A stretch of DNA of 64,000 nucleotides, from the NCBI RefSeq assembly GCF_020873895.1, contig NZ_JAHWGT010000040.1:1-64000 (forward strand). Direction: 5' to 3'. The DNA comes from Streptomyces sp. DH12 (lineage in GTDB: Bacteria; Actinomycetota; Actinomycetes; Streptomycetales; Streptomycetaceae). The position numbers were made by a program, and so were the translations under genes. The first letter of the stretch is position 1. Each line of letters opens with the position of its first letter. The notes under the pieces were generated by a model, which was not told the origin of the DNA, did no database searches, and worked only from the letters and a program-made list of their open reading frames with translations. Below, one piece after another: positions 16,179 through 25,392 of this stretch.

Positions 16179-17447
16179 GTGACGGACATCGTCGACGAGC
16201 TCAAGTGGCGCGGGCTGTTCGCCCAGTCCACCGATGAGGACGCACTGCGCAAGGCTCTCGCGGACGGTCCGGTCACGTTCTATTGCGGCTTCGACCCGAC
16301 CGCCCCGAGCCTGCACGTGGGCCACCTGGTGCAGGTGCTCACCATGCGCCGCCTCCAGCTGGCGGGACACCGCCCGCTGGCGCTGGTCGGCGGGGCGACC
16401 GGGCAGATCGGCGACCCGAAGCCGACCGCTGAGCGCACGCTGAACTCGCCGGAGACGGTCGCCGCCTGGGTGGAGCGGGTGCGCTCGCAGATCGAGCCGT
16501 TCCTGATCTTCGAGGGCGACAACGCCGCCACGATGGTCAACAACCTCGACTGGACGGGCGGCATGTCCGCCATCGAGTTCCTGCGGGACATCGGCAAGCA
16601 CTTCCGCGTCAACAAGATGCTCACCAAGGACTCGGTGGCCCGGCGCCTGGAGTCGGAGCAGGGCATCAGCTACACCGAGTTCTCGTACCAGCTGCTCCAG
16701 GGCATGGACTTCCTGGAGCTGTACCGCCGCTACGGCTGCGTCCTCCAGCAGGGCGGCAGCGACCAGTGGGGCAACCTCACGGCCGGCCTGGACCTGATCC
16801 ACCGCCTGGAGCCGGACGCCGTGGCGCACGCGCTGGCGACGCCGCTGATGACGAAGGCGGACGGCACCAAGTTCGGCAAGACCGAGGGCGGCGCCGTCTG
16901 GCTGGACCCGGAGATGACCACGCCGTACGCGTTCTACCAGTTCTGGCTGAACGTGGACGACCGGGACATCTCCCGGTACATGCGCATCCTCAGCTTCCGC
17001 AGCCGCACGGAGCTGGAGGAGCTGGAGCGGGTCACCGAGGAGCGCCCGCAGGCCCGGACGGCGCAGCGCGCTCTCGCCGAGGAGCTGACGACCCTGGTGC
17101 ACGGCGCCGGGCAGTGCGCGTCCGTGATCGCGGCGTCGAAGGCGCTGTTCGGCCAGGGGGACCTGGCGGAGCTGGACGAGTCGACGCTGGCCGCGGCCCT
17201 CTCGGAGCTGCCGAGCGCCCGCGTGAGCGAGCCGGGGCTCGTGGTGGACCTCTTCGCGGAGGTCGGCCTCGCCCCGAGCAAGTCCGCCGCGCGGCGCACG
17301 GTGAAGGAGGGCGGCGCCTACGTGAACAACGTGAAGGTGGCCGCCGAGGACGCCGAGGTGTCCGCCGACGAGCTGCTGCACGGCCGCTGGCTGGTGCTGC
17401 GCCGCGGGAAGAAGAACCTGGCGGCGGTCGAGGTCGCGGCCGGCTGA
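16179..17447 (+). CDS. tyrS: Tyrosyl-tRNA synthetase
   Basis: 422 residues, class I aminoacyl-tRNA synthetase charging tRNA-Tyr. The HIGH motif appears as LHVGHLV (about residue 46) after [11 protein letters not shown], the tyrosine-binding QGGSDQWGN at about 190, and the KMSKS loop as KFGKT within [18 protein letters not shown]. The C terminus is an S4 RNA-binding domain ([22 protein letters not shown]). The GTG start has GAGGAGG nine bases upstream. A single essential gene, convergent with the GlsB-family gene. Confidence 0.96.
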   Translation: MTDIVDELKWRGLFAQSTDEDALRKALADGPVTFYCGFDPTAPSLHVGHLVQVLTMRRLQLAGHRPLALVGGATGQIGDPKPTAERTLNSPETVAAWVERVRSQIEPFLIFEGDNAATMVNNLDWTGGMSAIEFLRDIGKHFRVNKMLTKDSVARRLESEQGISYTEFSYQLLQGMDFLELYRRYGCVLQQGGSDQWGNLTAGLDLIHRLEPDAVAHALATPLMTKADGTKFGKTEGGAVWLDPEMTTPYAFYQFWLNVDDRDISRYMRILSFRSRTELEELERVTEERPQARTAQRALAEELTTLVHGAGQCASVIAASKALFGQGDLAELDESTLAAALSELPSARVSEPGLVVDLFAEVGLAPSKSAARRTVKEGGAYVNNVKVAAEDAEVSADELLHGRWLVLRRGKKNLAAVEVAAG

Positions 17448-17497
17448 GCCGGCGCGGCACCCGCCGCCCGCGTACGGCCCCTGCCGCCCCGCGCGGC

Positions 17498-17534
17498 GCG
17501 GCGGCCGGGGAGCCTCGCGCTCCGGGGCCGCCGC
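17498..17534. terminator. Imperfect hairpin between convergent tyrS and GlsB genes
   Basis: GCGGCGGCC...GGAGC pairs with GCTCC...GGCCGCCGC around a CTCGC-type loop, with two unpaired or mismatched bases in the stem. It could stop transcription from both sides. Confidence 0.4.
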
Positions 17535-17567
17535 GGTGTCCGGTCGGTGACGCGGAGCCGCCGGCCG

Positions 17568-17843
17568 TCAGGCCCGTTGCCGGTTGCCCCGCAAGGACAT
17601 GTAGAGCATCTCCCCGATCCCGACGATGACGACGGCCGCGACGACCTGGAGCGCGTGCCGGCCCCAGTCGATGCCGGGGGTCGCCTCGATCCCGAACGCG
17701 CGGGCCAGGGCGTTGCCGGCGAGGGCACCGATGATGCCGAAGATGGTGATCAACCACAGTGGGCTGTGCTGCTTGCCCGGCAAGATGGCCTTCGCCAGCA
17801 GTCCCAGCACGAATCCCACGATAATCGCCCACAACCAGCCCAT
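17568..17843 (-). CDS. GlsB/YeaQ/YmgE family stress-associated membrane protein
   Basis: 91 residues with three hydrophobic helices and the family's Gly-rich pattern: MGWLWAIIVGFVLGLLAKAI, ITIFGIIGALAGNAL, LQVVAAVVIVGIGEMLYM. Members are small integral membrane proteins induced by stress in enterobacteria; the biochemical role is unknown. The ATG at 17843 has GAGGAGG five bases upstream. The gene is monocistronic. Confidence 0.88.
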   Translation of the reverse strand: MGWLWAIIVGFVLGLLAKAILPGKQHSPLWLITIFGIIGALAGNALARAFGIEATPGIDWGRHALQVVAAVVIVGIGEMLYMSLRGNRQRA

Positions 17844-18069
17844 GGCTGCCTCCTCGGTACGGATCGACGTGAGCAGTCCCTGACAGTCTGGATCAACGGG
17901 GCGCAACGCGCATGTCGGGGAATTCCGGGCACCCGGGTGGCGGGCCCCGCCGGGCCCGCCACCGCCCCGCGGCCCGGGACCCGGAGGCCGCCGCGCGGCC
18001 GGGCGGGCGTACCGTGGAGGCAGGGACCGGCCCGGTGAGGGCCGGCGCACGGGTCGGTGGTGGAACGGG

Positions 18070-18528
18070 ATGCGCAAGCACGGCGGCGGTGGCGGCCAGG
18101 TCTTCACGATCACGGGTGCCCGGCAGGGCCTCGCGGACGACGTCCGGGGCCGGCAGCGGCGCTACGTGATCTCGATGTCGGTCCGCACGGTCTCGGTGGT
18201 CGCCGCCGCGGCGCTGTGGAACGTCGAGCGGCACGTGGCGGTCGTGGCGCTGGTGCTCGGCGTGGTCCTGCCGTACGTGGCCGTGGTGATCGCGAACGCC
18301 GGGCGGGAGACCGCGCCGAAGCCGCCGTCCACGTTCGTGGCCGCACCGCCCGTGGCCCACCCGGTACTGGAAGCGCCGCGTCCGCGGGACACGGCCGCGA
18401 CAGGGGACGCCGACGGGGCCGGGGAGGATGCGGGACCCGGCGCCGCGGACGCCCGAGGCCCGCGGGAGGACGTCCCGGGCGAGCCGCGGGAGCGCGCCGA
18501 GAAGCTCAAGAAAAGCTCAGATCAATAG
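18070..18528 (+). CDS. DUF3099 family membrane protein
   Basis: 152 residues. The N-terminal half matches the DUF3099 pattern of actinobacteria: FTITGARQGLADDVRGRQRR, YVISMSVRTVSVVAAAALW and a second helix VAVVALVLGVVLPYVAVVIAN, giving two transmembrane segments. The C-terminal 70 residues are Pro/Ala/Asp-rich and cytoplasmic or disordered, ending in a Lys/Ser-rich tail. Function unknown. The ATG at 18070 has only a weak GGTGGTGG upstream. Confidence 0.75.
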   Translation: MRKHGGGGGQVFTITGARQGLADDVRGRQRRYVISMSVRTVSVVAAAALWNVERHVAVVALVLGVVLPYVAVVIANAGRETAPKPPSTFVAAPPVAHPVLEAPRPRDTAATGDADGAGEDAGPGAADARGPREDVPGEPRERAEKLKKSSDQ

Positions 18529-18607
18529 CGAAGTTCCCGTGCACACGACCGGGTTGTGCGTGACATACTGCGTAGGCGCTCCGCATCCCCCGTCGGAGCG
18601 ACGGACC

Positions 18608-18643
18608 GACGCCGGGCAGCTCCCCCCGTGGCTGCCCGGCGTC
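18608..18643 (+). terminator. Strong hairpin between DUF3099 and the zinc-ribbon gene
   Basis: Perfect 13-base arms GACGCCGGGCAGC and GCTGCCCGGCGTC around a 10-base loop, followed by GCCTTTGTC. It ends 35 bases before the next start codon. It either terminates the DUF3099 transcript or sits in the leader of the next gene as an attenuator. Confidence 0.65.
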
Positions 18644-18678
18644 GCCTTTGTCCGTACACGGTTGTCAGGACATGTGCT

Positions 18679-18921
18679 GTGAGCGACGAGAACCACCCGA
18701 TCTGTTCCGCCAAGGGCTGCCGCGCCGCCGCCGTGTGGGTGCTGGCCTGGAACAACCCGAAGCTGCACACGCCGGAGCGCCGCAAGACCTGGCTGGCGTG
18801 CGAGGAGCACCGGGAGCACCTGTCGCAGTTCCTCGGTGTGCGGGGCTTCCTCAAGGACGTCGTGACGCTCGCCGCGTGGGAGTCCCGGGAGACCGGCGAC
18901 ACCGCCGAGGGCACCCCCTAG
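18679..18921 (+). CDS. Small Cys/His protein, putative zinc ribbon
   Basis: 80 residues. CSAKGC near the N terminus and CEEHREH about 35 residues later give a Cys/Cys ... Cys/His arrangement that could bind zinc; between them lies AAAVWVLAWNNPKLHTPERR. The GTG at 18679 was chosen because the upstream frame crosses the hairpin at 18608-18643 and lacks coding character. The family looks widespread in actinobacteria in my memory but has no known function. It is followed convergently by moaA. Confidence 0.7.
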   Translation: MSDENHPICSAKGCRAAAVWVLAWNNPKLHTPERRKTWLACEEHREHLSQFLGVRGFLKDVVTLAAWESRETGDTAEGTP

Positions 18922-18955
18922 CCGAGGGCACCCCCAGGGGTCGGTCTGACTGTCC

Positions 18956-19945
18956 CTAGCCGCCGATGGCCGACATCGGCCGCTCGGGCTGGAGGAACGA
19001 CGGGTCGTCCAGTCCGGATCCGGCCTTCTTGCCCCACATGGCCTGCCGCCACAGGGCGGCGACCTCCTCGTCCGGGGCGTCGGAGCGCAGCGCGCCGCGC
19101 AGGTCGGTCTCCTCGCGGGCGAACAGGCAGGTGCGGACCTGGCCGTCGGCGGTGAGGCGGGTGCGGTCGCAGGCCCGGCAGAAGGGGCGGGTGACGGAGG
19201 CGATGACGCCGACGCGGTGCGGGCCGCCGTCGACGAGCCACCGCTCGGCGGGCGCCGAACCGCGCTCCTCGTCCTGCTCCGCGGTGAGGGTGAAGCGCGT
19301 GCGCAGCGACTCCAGGACGTCCCCGGCGGTGATCATGCCGTCGCGCTTCCAGCCGTGCTGGGCGTCGAGCGGCATCTGCTCGATGAACCGCAGTTCGTAG
19401 TCGTTGGCGACGGCCCAGGCCAGCAGGTCGGGGGCCTCGTCGGCGTTGAGGCCGGGCATGAGCACGGCGTTGACCTTGACCGGGGTGAGGCCGGCCTCGC
19501 GGGCGGCGGCCAGGCCGTCCAGCACGTCGTGGTGGCGGTCGCGCCGGGTGAGGGCCTTGAAGACGTCGGGGCGCAGCGTGTCGAGGGAGACGTTGACCCG
19601 GTCCAGGCCGGCGTCCCTGAGGGCGGCGGCGGTGCGCTTGAGGCCGATGCCGTTGGTGGTGAGCGACATCCGGGGCCGGGGCTCCAGGGCGGCGCACCGC
19701 TCGACGATGGAGACGAGGCCGGGGCGGAGCAGGGGCTCGCCCCCGGTGAAGCGGACCTCGGTGACGCCCAGCGACGTGACGGCGATCCGGATGAGCCGGA
19801 CGATCTCGTCGTCGCTGAGGAGGTCGGGCTTGGCCAGCCACTGCAGGCCCTCCTCGGGCATGCAGTAGGTGCAGCGCAGGTTGCACCGGTCGGTGAGCGA
19901 GACCCGGAGGTCCGTGGCCACCCGGCCGTAGGTGTCGATGAGCAC
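18956..19945 (-). CDS. moaA: GTP 3',8-cyclase (molybdenum cofactor synthesis)
   Basis: 329 residues, radical SAM enzyme making 3',8-cyclo-GTP, the first step of molybdopterin synthesis. The N-terminal [4Fe-4S] motif is CNLRCTYC (CxxxCxxC, from about residue 20), the SAM-binding TGGEPLLR follows, and the second cluster is held by CRACDRTRL...GQVRTC. The C terminus ends in the conserved Gly-Gly (SAIGG) needed for activity. GTG at 19945 with GGGGAGGG eight bases upstream. No other moa gene is in the window. Confidence 0.95.
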   Translation of the reverse strand: MLIDTYGRVATDLRVSLTDRCNLRCTYCMPEEGLQWLAKPDLLSDDEIVRLIRIAVTSLGVTEVRFTGGEPLLRPGLVSIVERCAALEPRPRMSLTTNGIGLKRTAAALRDAGLDRVNVSLDTLRPDVFKALTRRDRHHDVLDGLAAAREAGLTPVKVNAVLMPGLNADEAPDLLAWAVANDYELRFIEQMPLDAQHGWKRDGMITAGDVLESLRTRFTLTAEQDEERGSAPAERWLVDGGPHRVGVIASVTRPFCRACDRTRLTADGQVRTCLFAREETDLRGALRSDAPDEEVAALWRQAMWGKKAGSGLDDPSFLQPERPMSAIGG

Positions 19946-20050
19946 GGTGGCGCCCTCCCCGGTTCGGTCAGCTGTTCGTCTGCCGTCTTCCCCCGAGCCT
20001 ACGCGACGGGCCGGACGGCGTCGTGGGCCGTTTGGACCAGGAAGCCGCGG

Positions 20051-20080
20051 GGCCGTGTCGTAGGGTCCTACGACACGGCC
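20051..20080 (-). terminator. Palindromic hairpin behind the symporter gene
   Basis: Perfect 14-base arms GGCCGTGTCGTAGG and CCTACGACACGGCC, separated by GT, 27 bases past the symporter stop. Given its perfect symmetry it could also be a protein-binding site upstream of moaA. Confidence 0.5.
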
Positions 20081-20106
20081 GCCGGCGGTGGCGTCCGGTG
20101 GGCGGG

Positions 20107-21723
20107 TCAGTGCGCTCCGACACCGGTGAGGGACTTGACCTCCAGCTCGGCGTACTTGCCCTTGTCCGGCTCCTCCTTGGACAGCAGGGAGCCGAGCCAG
20201 CCGAGCAGGAAGCCCAGCGGGATGGAGATCAGGCCGGGGTTCTCCAGCGGGAACCAGGCGAAGTCGACGCCCGGGAACATCGAGCTGGCCTTGCCGGAGA
20301 CGACGGGCGAGAAGAGCACGAGGACGACGGACGCGGTGAGGCCGCCGTAGATCGACCACAGGGCGCCCTGGGTGGTGAAGCGCTTCCAGAAGAGGCTGTA
20401 GAGGATCGTCGGCAGGTTGGCCGAGGCGGCGACCGCGAAGGCGAGCGCCACGAGCCCGGCGACGTTCAGGTCGCGGGCGAGCGCGCCGAGCGCGATGGAG
20501 ACGACGCCGATGAACACCGTCGCCCAGCGCGCGGCCCGGACCTCCTCCCGGTCGGTCGCCTGGCCCTTGCGGATGACGTTGGCGTAGATGTCGTGGGCGA
20601 AGGACGACGACGAGGCGAGGGTGAGGCCGGCGACGACGGCGAGGATCGTCGCGAAGGCGACCGCGGAGATCACCGCGAGGAGGATCGCGCCGGCCGGGGA
20701 GTCCGCGCCGCCGATGTGCAGGGCGAGGAGCGGTGCCGCGGTGTTGCCGGCCTTGTTGGAGGCGGTGATCTCGGCCGGGCCGACGAGGGCGGCGGCGCCG
20801 AAGCCCAGGGCGATCGTCATCAGGTAGAAGGCGCCGATGATGCCGATGGCCCAGTTGACGGACTTCCGGGCGGCCTTCGCGGTGGGCACGGTGTAGAAGC
20901 GGATGAGGATGTGCGGCAGTCCCGCCGTGCCGAGGACGAGGGCGACGCCGAGGGAGAGGAAGTCGAGCTTCGAGGTGGCCGTGGCGCCGTACTTGAGGCC
21001 CGGCTCCAGGAACGCCGCGCCGTGGCCGCTGTTCTCGGCGGCCCGGCCGAGCAGCTCGGAGACGTTGAAGTCGAACTTCATCAGCACCAGGAAGGTGATG
21101 AGCAGGGTCCCCGCGATGAGCAGGACGGCCTTGACCATCTGCACCCAGGTGGTGCCCTTCATGCCGCCGATCGTCACGTAAAGGATCATCAGCACGCCCA
21201 CCAGCGCCACGATGGCGATCTTGCCCATGTCGCTGGTGATGCCGAGGAGCAGCGAGACGAGGACGCCCGCGCCGGCCATCTGCGCCAGCAGGTAGAAGAT
21301 CGACACGACGATGGTGGAGGTGCCGGCGGCGGTGCGGACCGGCCGCTGGCGCATGCGGTACGCGAGGACGTCGCCCATGGTGAAGCGGCCGGAGTTGCGC
21401 AGCGGTTCGGCGACCAGCAGCAGGGCCACCAGCCAGGCGACGAGGAAGCCGATGGAGTAGAGGAAGCCGTCGTACCCGAAGAGGGCGATGGCGCCGGCGA
21501 TGCCGAGGAACGACGCGGCGGACATGTAGTCGCCGGAGATGGCCAGGCCGTTCTGGAAGCCGGTGAACTGGCGGCCGCCGGCGTAGAAGTCGGCGGCGTC
21601 CTTCGTCTGGCGGCCGGCCCAGACGGTGATGAAGAGCGTGGCGACGACGAAGCAGGCGAACAGGGCGATGATCAGCGTGCGGTGCTCGCTCGCGGCCGCG
21701 GCGGCGAGGGTCTGGGTGCTCAT
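20107..21723 (-). CDS. Sodium:solute symporter, ActP/MctC-like (acetate or monocarboxylate)
   Basis: 538 residues with about 13 transmembrane helices, SSS family. Family marks are FYAGGRQFTGFQNGLAISGD and YMSAASFLGIAGAIALFGYD after helix 1, the GMKGTTWVQMVKAVLL region, and SVNWAIGIIGAFYLMTIALG. The pairing with an upstream DUF485 gene (ATGA overlap) is diagnostic of the ActP/MctC acetate/pyruvate branch. It moves short carboxylates with sodium across the plasma membrane. The exact substrate is inferred from the DUF485 context. Confidence 0.88.
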   Translation of the reverse strand: MSTQTLAAAAASEHRTLIIALFACFVVATLFITVWAGRQTKDAADFYAGGRQFTGFQNGLAISGDYMSAASFLGIAGAIALFGYDGFLYSIGFLVAWLVALLLVAEPLRNSGRFTMGDVLAYRMRQRPVRTAAGTSTIVVSIFYLLAQMAGAGVLVSLLLGITSDMGKIAIVALVGVLMILYVTIGGMKGTTWVQMVKAVLLIAGTLLITFLVLMKFDFNVSELLGRAAENSGHGAAFLEPGLKYGATATSKLDFLSLGVALVLGTAGLPHILIRFYTVPTAKAARKSVNWAIGIIGAFYLMTIALGFGAAALVGPAEITASNKAGNTAAPLLALHIGGADSPAGAILLAVISAVAFATILAVVAGLTLASSSSFAHDIYANVIRKGQATDREEVRAARWATVFIGVVSIALGALARDLNVAGLVALAFAVAASANLPTILYSLFWKRFTTQGALWSIYGGLTASVVLVLFSPVVSGKASSMFPGVDFAWFPLENPGLISIPLGFLLGWLGSLLSKEEPDKGKYAELEVKSLTGVGAH

Positions 21724-22103
21724 GCGTCGGCCTCCGCGCGCTGCTCGTTCTCCATGCGGGCCTTGATGGCCTCCGCCCGCGGGTCCAGCTGCCGCGCCGC
21801 GTGCCGCGCGTAGAACCAGGCGATGAGGAACGTCGTCAGGAACTGGGCGAGGCCCAGGACGAGCGCGACGTTGATGTTGCCGACGACCTTGCTGCCCATG
21901 AAGCCGCCCGCGTAGTTCGACAGCAAGACGTACAGCAGGTACCAGGCGATGAAGGCGACGGTGAGCGGGAAGGCGAACGAGCGGTGGGCGCGGCGCAGTT
22001 CGGCGAACTCCGCGCTCTCCTGCATCTGGACGAAGGCCCCCGTCGGGGGCTGGGCGGGACGGGTGTCCGCGCCCCCTGGGGGCGGCGGGGCTTCGGTAGC
22101 CAC
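21720..22103 (-). CDS. DUF485 family membrane protein (symporter partner)
   Basis: 127 residues. After a Pro-rich N terminus comes the DUF485 core SAEFAELRRAHRSFAFPLTV, then two transmembrane helices and FYARHAARQLDPRAEAIK. These proteins (YjcH-like) are encoded just before acetate-type symporters. The GTG start has GAGGAG five bases upstream; its stop overlaps the symporter ATG (ATGA). Confidence 0.9.
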   Translation of the reverse strand: MATEAPPPPGGADTRPAQPPTGAFVQMQESAEFAELRRAHRSFAFPLTVAFIAWYLLYVLLSNYAGGFMGSKVVGNINVALVLGLAQFLTTFLIAWFYARHAARQLDPRAEAIKARMENEQRAEADA

Positions 22104-22352
22104 GGGAACTCCTCGCGACGCGGGTGCTGGGGGCTGGGGCGGGGCACCGGGCGGGTGCCGCGGAGGCCGCCGTGGCCTCCTCCCCTGACAACGTCACGGA
22201 GGGCGTCGCGACGCGGTTCACCCCACTTCTTCTTTGCTCCCGATTTCTTCGCGAACTCATTGCTGCGCGGGGATGATCAGCGATAGCTTCACTCGTCATG
22301 TACCCGCCCATAACAGCATGTGGGCGGACGTCACGGATGATGTGGAGAACCC

Positions 22353-23885
22353 ATGGCTCATCTGGGAACCAGGCGCGGGCGCGCACTCGCTCTGCCCGTC
22401 GGTCTGGCGCTCACGGCCTCGCTCGGCTTCCTGCCGGCGGGTGCCGCCTCGGCCGCCCCGGCCGCCGCTGTCCCGGCCGCCGTCGCCGCGGACGGCCCGG
22501 ACCTCTCGTACGTGGTGAACACGAAGGGCGGTCGCCACACCGCCGCCGTGAAGAAGGCGATAGCCGCGGCGGGCGGCACGGTGGTGGCGTCGTACGACGC
22601 GATCGGTGTCATCGTCGCCCACTCGAAGAACCCCGCGTTCGCGCAGACCGTCCGCGCCGCCAAGGGCGTGCAGTCGGCCGGCGCCACGCGGACCGCGCCG
22701 CTGAGCCCCGTCGCCACGAAGGACGTCGACGAGGCCGCGCAGCCGCTCACCGCCGCGGAGGCCCGCGCGGCCGCCGCCGAGGCGGACGCCGACCAGGACC
22801 CGCTGGAGCCGCTGCAGTGGAGCCTGCCCGCCATCAAGGCGGACAAGGCCCACGAGCGGACGCTCGGCAGCGGCAAGGTCACGGTCGCCGTCATCGACAC
22901 GGGCGTCGACGACACCCACCCCGACCTGGCCCCCAACTTCGACCGTGCCGCGTCCGCGAACTGCGTGACCGGCAAGGCCGACACCACCGAGGGCTCGTGG
23001 CGTCCGGCGGCGGGCGAGAGCGACCACGGCACGCACGTCGCCGGGACGATCGCCGCGGCGAAGAACGGCGTCGGCGTGACCGGCGTCGCGCCGGGTGTGA
23101 AGGTCTCGGGCATCAAGGTGTCCAACCCGGACGGATTCTTCTACACGGAGGCCGTGGTCTGCGGCTTCATGTGGGCGGCCGACCACGGCGTCGAGGTCAC
23201 CAACAACAGCTACTACGTCGACCCGTGGATGTACAACTGCACCAACGACCCCGACCAGGGCGCCCTGGTCGAGGCGCTGACGCGGGCCACGCGGTACGCC
23301 GAGCGCAAGGGGGCGGTCAACGTCGCCGCGGCCGGCAACTCCGACACGGACCTGGCGTCGGACGCGGTCACGGACACCACGAGCCCGAACGACACCGAGC
23401 CGGTGGAGCGGGTCGTCGACCCGAGCCAGTGCCCGGACATCCCGACGATGCTGCCGGGTGTCGTGACGGTCTCGTCGACCGGCGCGAAGGCGCTGAAGTC
23501 GTCGTTCTCCAACTACGGTCTGGGCGTGGTGGACATCGCCGCCCCGGGCGGTGACCGGACCGAGTACCAGACGCCGCAGGCGCCGGCCGTCAACGGCCGG
23601 ATCCTGTCGACGACGGTCAACGGCGGCTACAACTACAAGGCGGGCACCTCCATGGCGTCCCCGCACGTCGCGGGTGTCGTGGCGCTGATCAAGTCGAAGC
23701 ACCCGCGGGCCACGCCCGCCCTGGTGAAGGCCCTGCTGTACGCGCAGGCCGACGACACGGCGTGCACGGACCCGTACGACTACGACGCCGACGGGGAGGT
23801 CGACGCCGTATGCGAGGGCGGGAAGCGCTACAACGGCTTCTACGGCCACGGCATGGTCGACGCGCTGGACGCGGTTCGCCGCTGA
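22353..23885 (+). CDS. Secreted S8 family serine protease (subtilisin-like)
   Basis: 510 residues. Signal peptide: RRGRA, hydrophobic core, cleavage near GAASAAPA (about residue 35). Propeptide of the I9 type to about 150 (LSYVVNTKGG...). Catalytic triad: D182 in AVIDTGVDDTHPDL, H225 in DHGTHVAGT, S433 in GTSMASPHVAG; oxyanion Asn in AAAGNSD. It is exported and presumably self-activates. GGAG lies just before the ATG at 22353. A perfect hairpin follows the stop. The 249-base region upstream is comparatively AT-rich and must hold its promoter and that of the divergent DUF485-symporter operon. Confidence 0.93.
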   Translation: MAHLGTRRGRALALPVGLALTASLGFLPAGAASAAPAAAVPAAVAADGPDLSYVVNTKGGRHTAAVKKAIAAAGGTVVASYDAIGVIVAHSKNPAFAQTVRAAKGVQSAGATRTAPLSPVATKDVDEAAQPLTAAEARAAAAEADADQDPLEPLQWSLPAIKADKAHERTLGSGKVTVAVIDTGVDDTHPDLAPNFDRAASANCVTGKADTTEGSWRPAAGESDHGTHVAGTIAAAKNGVGVTGVAPGVKVSGIKVSNPDGFFYTEAVVCGFMWAADHGVEVTNNSYYVDPWMYNCTNDPDQGALVEALTRATRYAERKGAVNVAAAGNSDTDLASDAVTDTTSPNDTEPVERVVDPSQCPDIPTMLPGVVTVSSTGAKALKSSFSNYGLGVVDIAAPGGDRTEYQTPQAPAVNGRILSTTVNGGYNYKAGTSMASPHVAGVVALIKSKHPRATPALVKALLYAQADDTACTDPYDYDADGEVDAVCEGGKRYNGFYGHGMVDALDAVRR

Positions 23886-23906
23886 CGCTCGTCTGATCGG
23901 GGAGGG

Positions 23907-23939
23907 AGAGCCCGGGCGCGGTCACCGCGCCCGGGCTCT
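23907..23939 (+). terminator. Perfect 15-base-pair terminator behind the protease gene
   Basis: Arms AGAGCCCGGGCGCGG and CCGCGCCCGGGCTCT with a TCA loop, followed by TTTC; 22 bases past the protease stop. Confidence 0.85.
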
Positions 23940-23991
23940 TTCAGGTACGGAACCCTGCCCTCCGTCAGGCACTCGGTGCCATGATGCAGGG

Positions 23992-25392
23992 GTGAACAGG
24001 GCGATCTCTGATGTTTGGGCGGCATTGGGTGCCGACCCGGGGCTGCCGGAGCGGGTGGCGTACCACCGGGTGCCGGGCCTGCTCCCCTCCCGGCTGCCCG
24101 TACCGGAGCTGGCGCGCGCAACCGTCGCGGCGTGCGCGCTGGCCGCGGCCGAACTCGCCGCCACGCGCGGCGGGGGTGCGGTGCCGCGGGTCACGGTCGA
24201 CGACGCGGCGGTGGCCGCCGCCTTCCGCAGCGAGCGGTACGTGTCGCTCGACGGGAGGCCGGGCGGCGGCTTCGCCCCGCTCTCCCGGTTCTGGCGCACG
24301 GCCGACGGCTGGGTGCGCACGCACGCCAACTACCCGCACCACCGCGACCGGTTGCTGACCGCGCTGGGACTGCCCGCCGACGCGGACGGAGCGGCCGTCG
24401 CGCGGGAGCTGGCCGGGCGCCGGGCGCCGGAGGTCGAGGAGGCCGTGTACGCGGCGGGCGGCCTGGCCGTCGCCGTGCGGGACGCCGAGGCGTGGGCCGC
24501 CGGCCAGGGCGCGCCGGCGGGGGGGCGGCCGGCGCTGGACCTCGAACGGACCGGTGACGCGCCGGGCCCCCCGGCCCGCTCGGCGGCGGGACCCGCCGGT
24601 GCGGGCGCGCCGTGCGCCGGGGTGCGCGTCCTGGACCTGACGCGGGTGCTGGCCGGGCCCGTCGCCACCCGCACCCTCGCCCTGCTGGGCGCCGACGTGC
24701 TGCGGGTGGACGCCCCCGGCCTCCCGGAGAGCCAGGAGGCGCACGACGACACGGGGAGCGGCAAGCGCTCGACCCTGCTGGACCTGCGCCGGGGCGCCGA
24801 CCGCCGGGTGTTCGAGGAGCTGCTGTCCGCCGCCGACGTGGTCGTCACGGGCTACCGCCCCGGCGCGCTGGACCGGTTCGGGCTCGCGCCCGGGGCCCTG
24901 GCCGAGCGCCGGCCCGGCCTGGTGGTCGCCCGGCTGTCGGCGTGGGGCGGGCCGGGGCCCTGGGGCGGCCGGCGCGGCTTCGACAGCCTGGTGCAGGCGG
25001 CGACGGGCATCGCCCTGGCGGAGGGCGGCGGCGCGGAGCCGGGCGCCCTCCCGGCGCAGGCCCTCGACCACGGCACCGGCTACCTGGTGGCCGCGGCGGT
25101 CCTGCGGGCCCTGACGGAACGCCACCGGAGCGGCGGCACCTGGCGGGTCGAGGCGGCCCTGACGCGGACCGCGCACCTGCTCACCCACGGCACGGACCGC
25201 GAGGACCCGGCTCCCGGCGCCTCCCCGGGCACCGGCCGGGGCGGGGCGCCCGCCCCCCGGCTGCTGGAGCGGGACACCCCGCGCGGCCGGCTGCGGTACG
25301 CCCCCTCCCCCGTCAGCTACGAGGGTGGGCCCCGCGACTGGGCGCGGCCGCCGGGCCGGTGGGGAGCGGACGAGCCGGGCTGGAGGCCGTGA
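23992..25392 (+). CDS. CoA-transferase family III (CaiB/BaiF) protein
   Basis: 466 residues in two family-III-like halves. The N-terminal half is divergent; the C-terminal half has the family start GVRVLDLTRVLAGPVATRTL, then LLGADVLRVDAPG, DLRRGADRRVFEELL, and RRGFDSLVQAATGIA, whose Asp is at the place of the catalytic Asp. Such enzymes move CoA between acyl groups. It is longer in front than a typical 380-400 residue member, a double-half arrangement known for some actinobacterial proteins. The last 80 bases overlap the convergent lysoplasmalogenase gene. Substrate unknown. Confidence 0.8.
   Translation: MNRAISDVWAALGADPGLPERVAYHRVPGLLPSRLPVPELARATVAACALAAAELAATRGGGAVPRVTVDDAAVAAAFRSERYVSLDGRPGGGFAPLSRFWRTADGWVRTHANYPHHRDRLLTALGLPADADGAAVARELAGRRAPEVEEAVYAAGGLAVAVRDAEAWAAGQGAPAGGRPALDLERTGDAPGPPARSAAGPAGAGAPCAGVRVLDLTRVLAGPVATRTLALLGADVLRVDAPGLPESQEAHDDTGSGKRSTLLDLRRGADRRVFEELLSAADVVVTGYRPGALDRFGLAPGALAERRPGLVVARLSAWGGPGPWGGRRGFDSLVQAATGIALAEGGGAEPGALPAQALDHGTGYLVAAAVLRALTERHRSGGTWRVEAALTRTAHLLTHGTDREDPAPGASPGTGRGGAPAPRLLERDTPRGRLRYAPSPVSYEGGPRDWARPPGRWGADEPGWRP

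Noticed and set aside
22296-23849. 517-codon minus-strand frame over the subtilisin gene
   Set aside because: Antisense shadow; the plus strand has the full catalytic triad and signal peptide.
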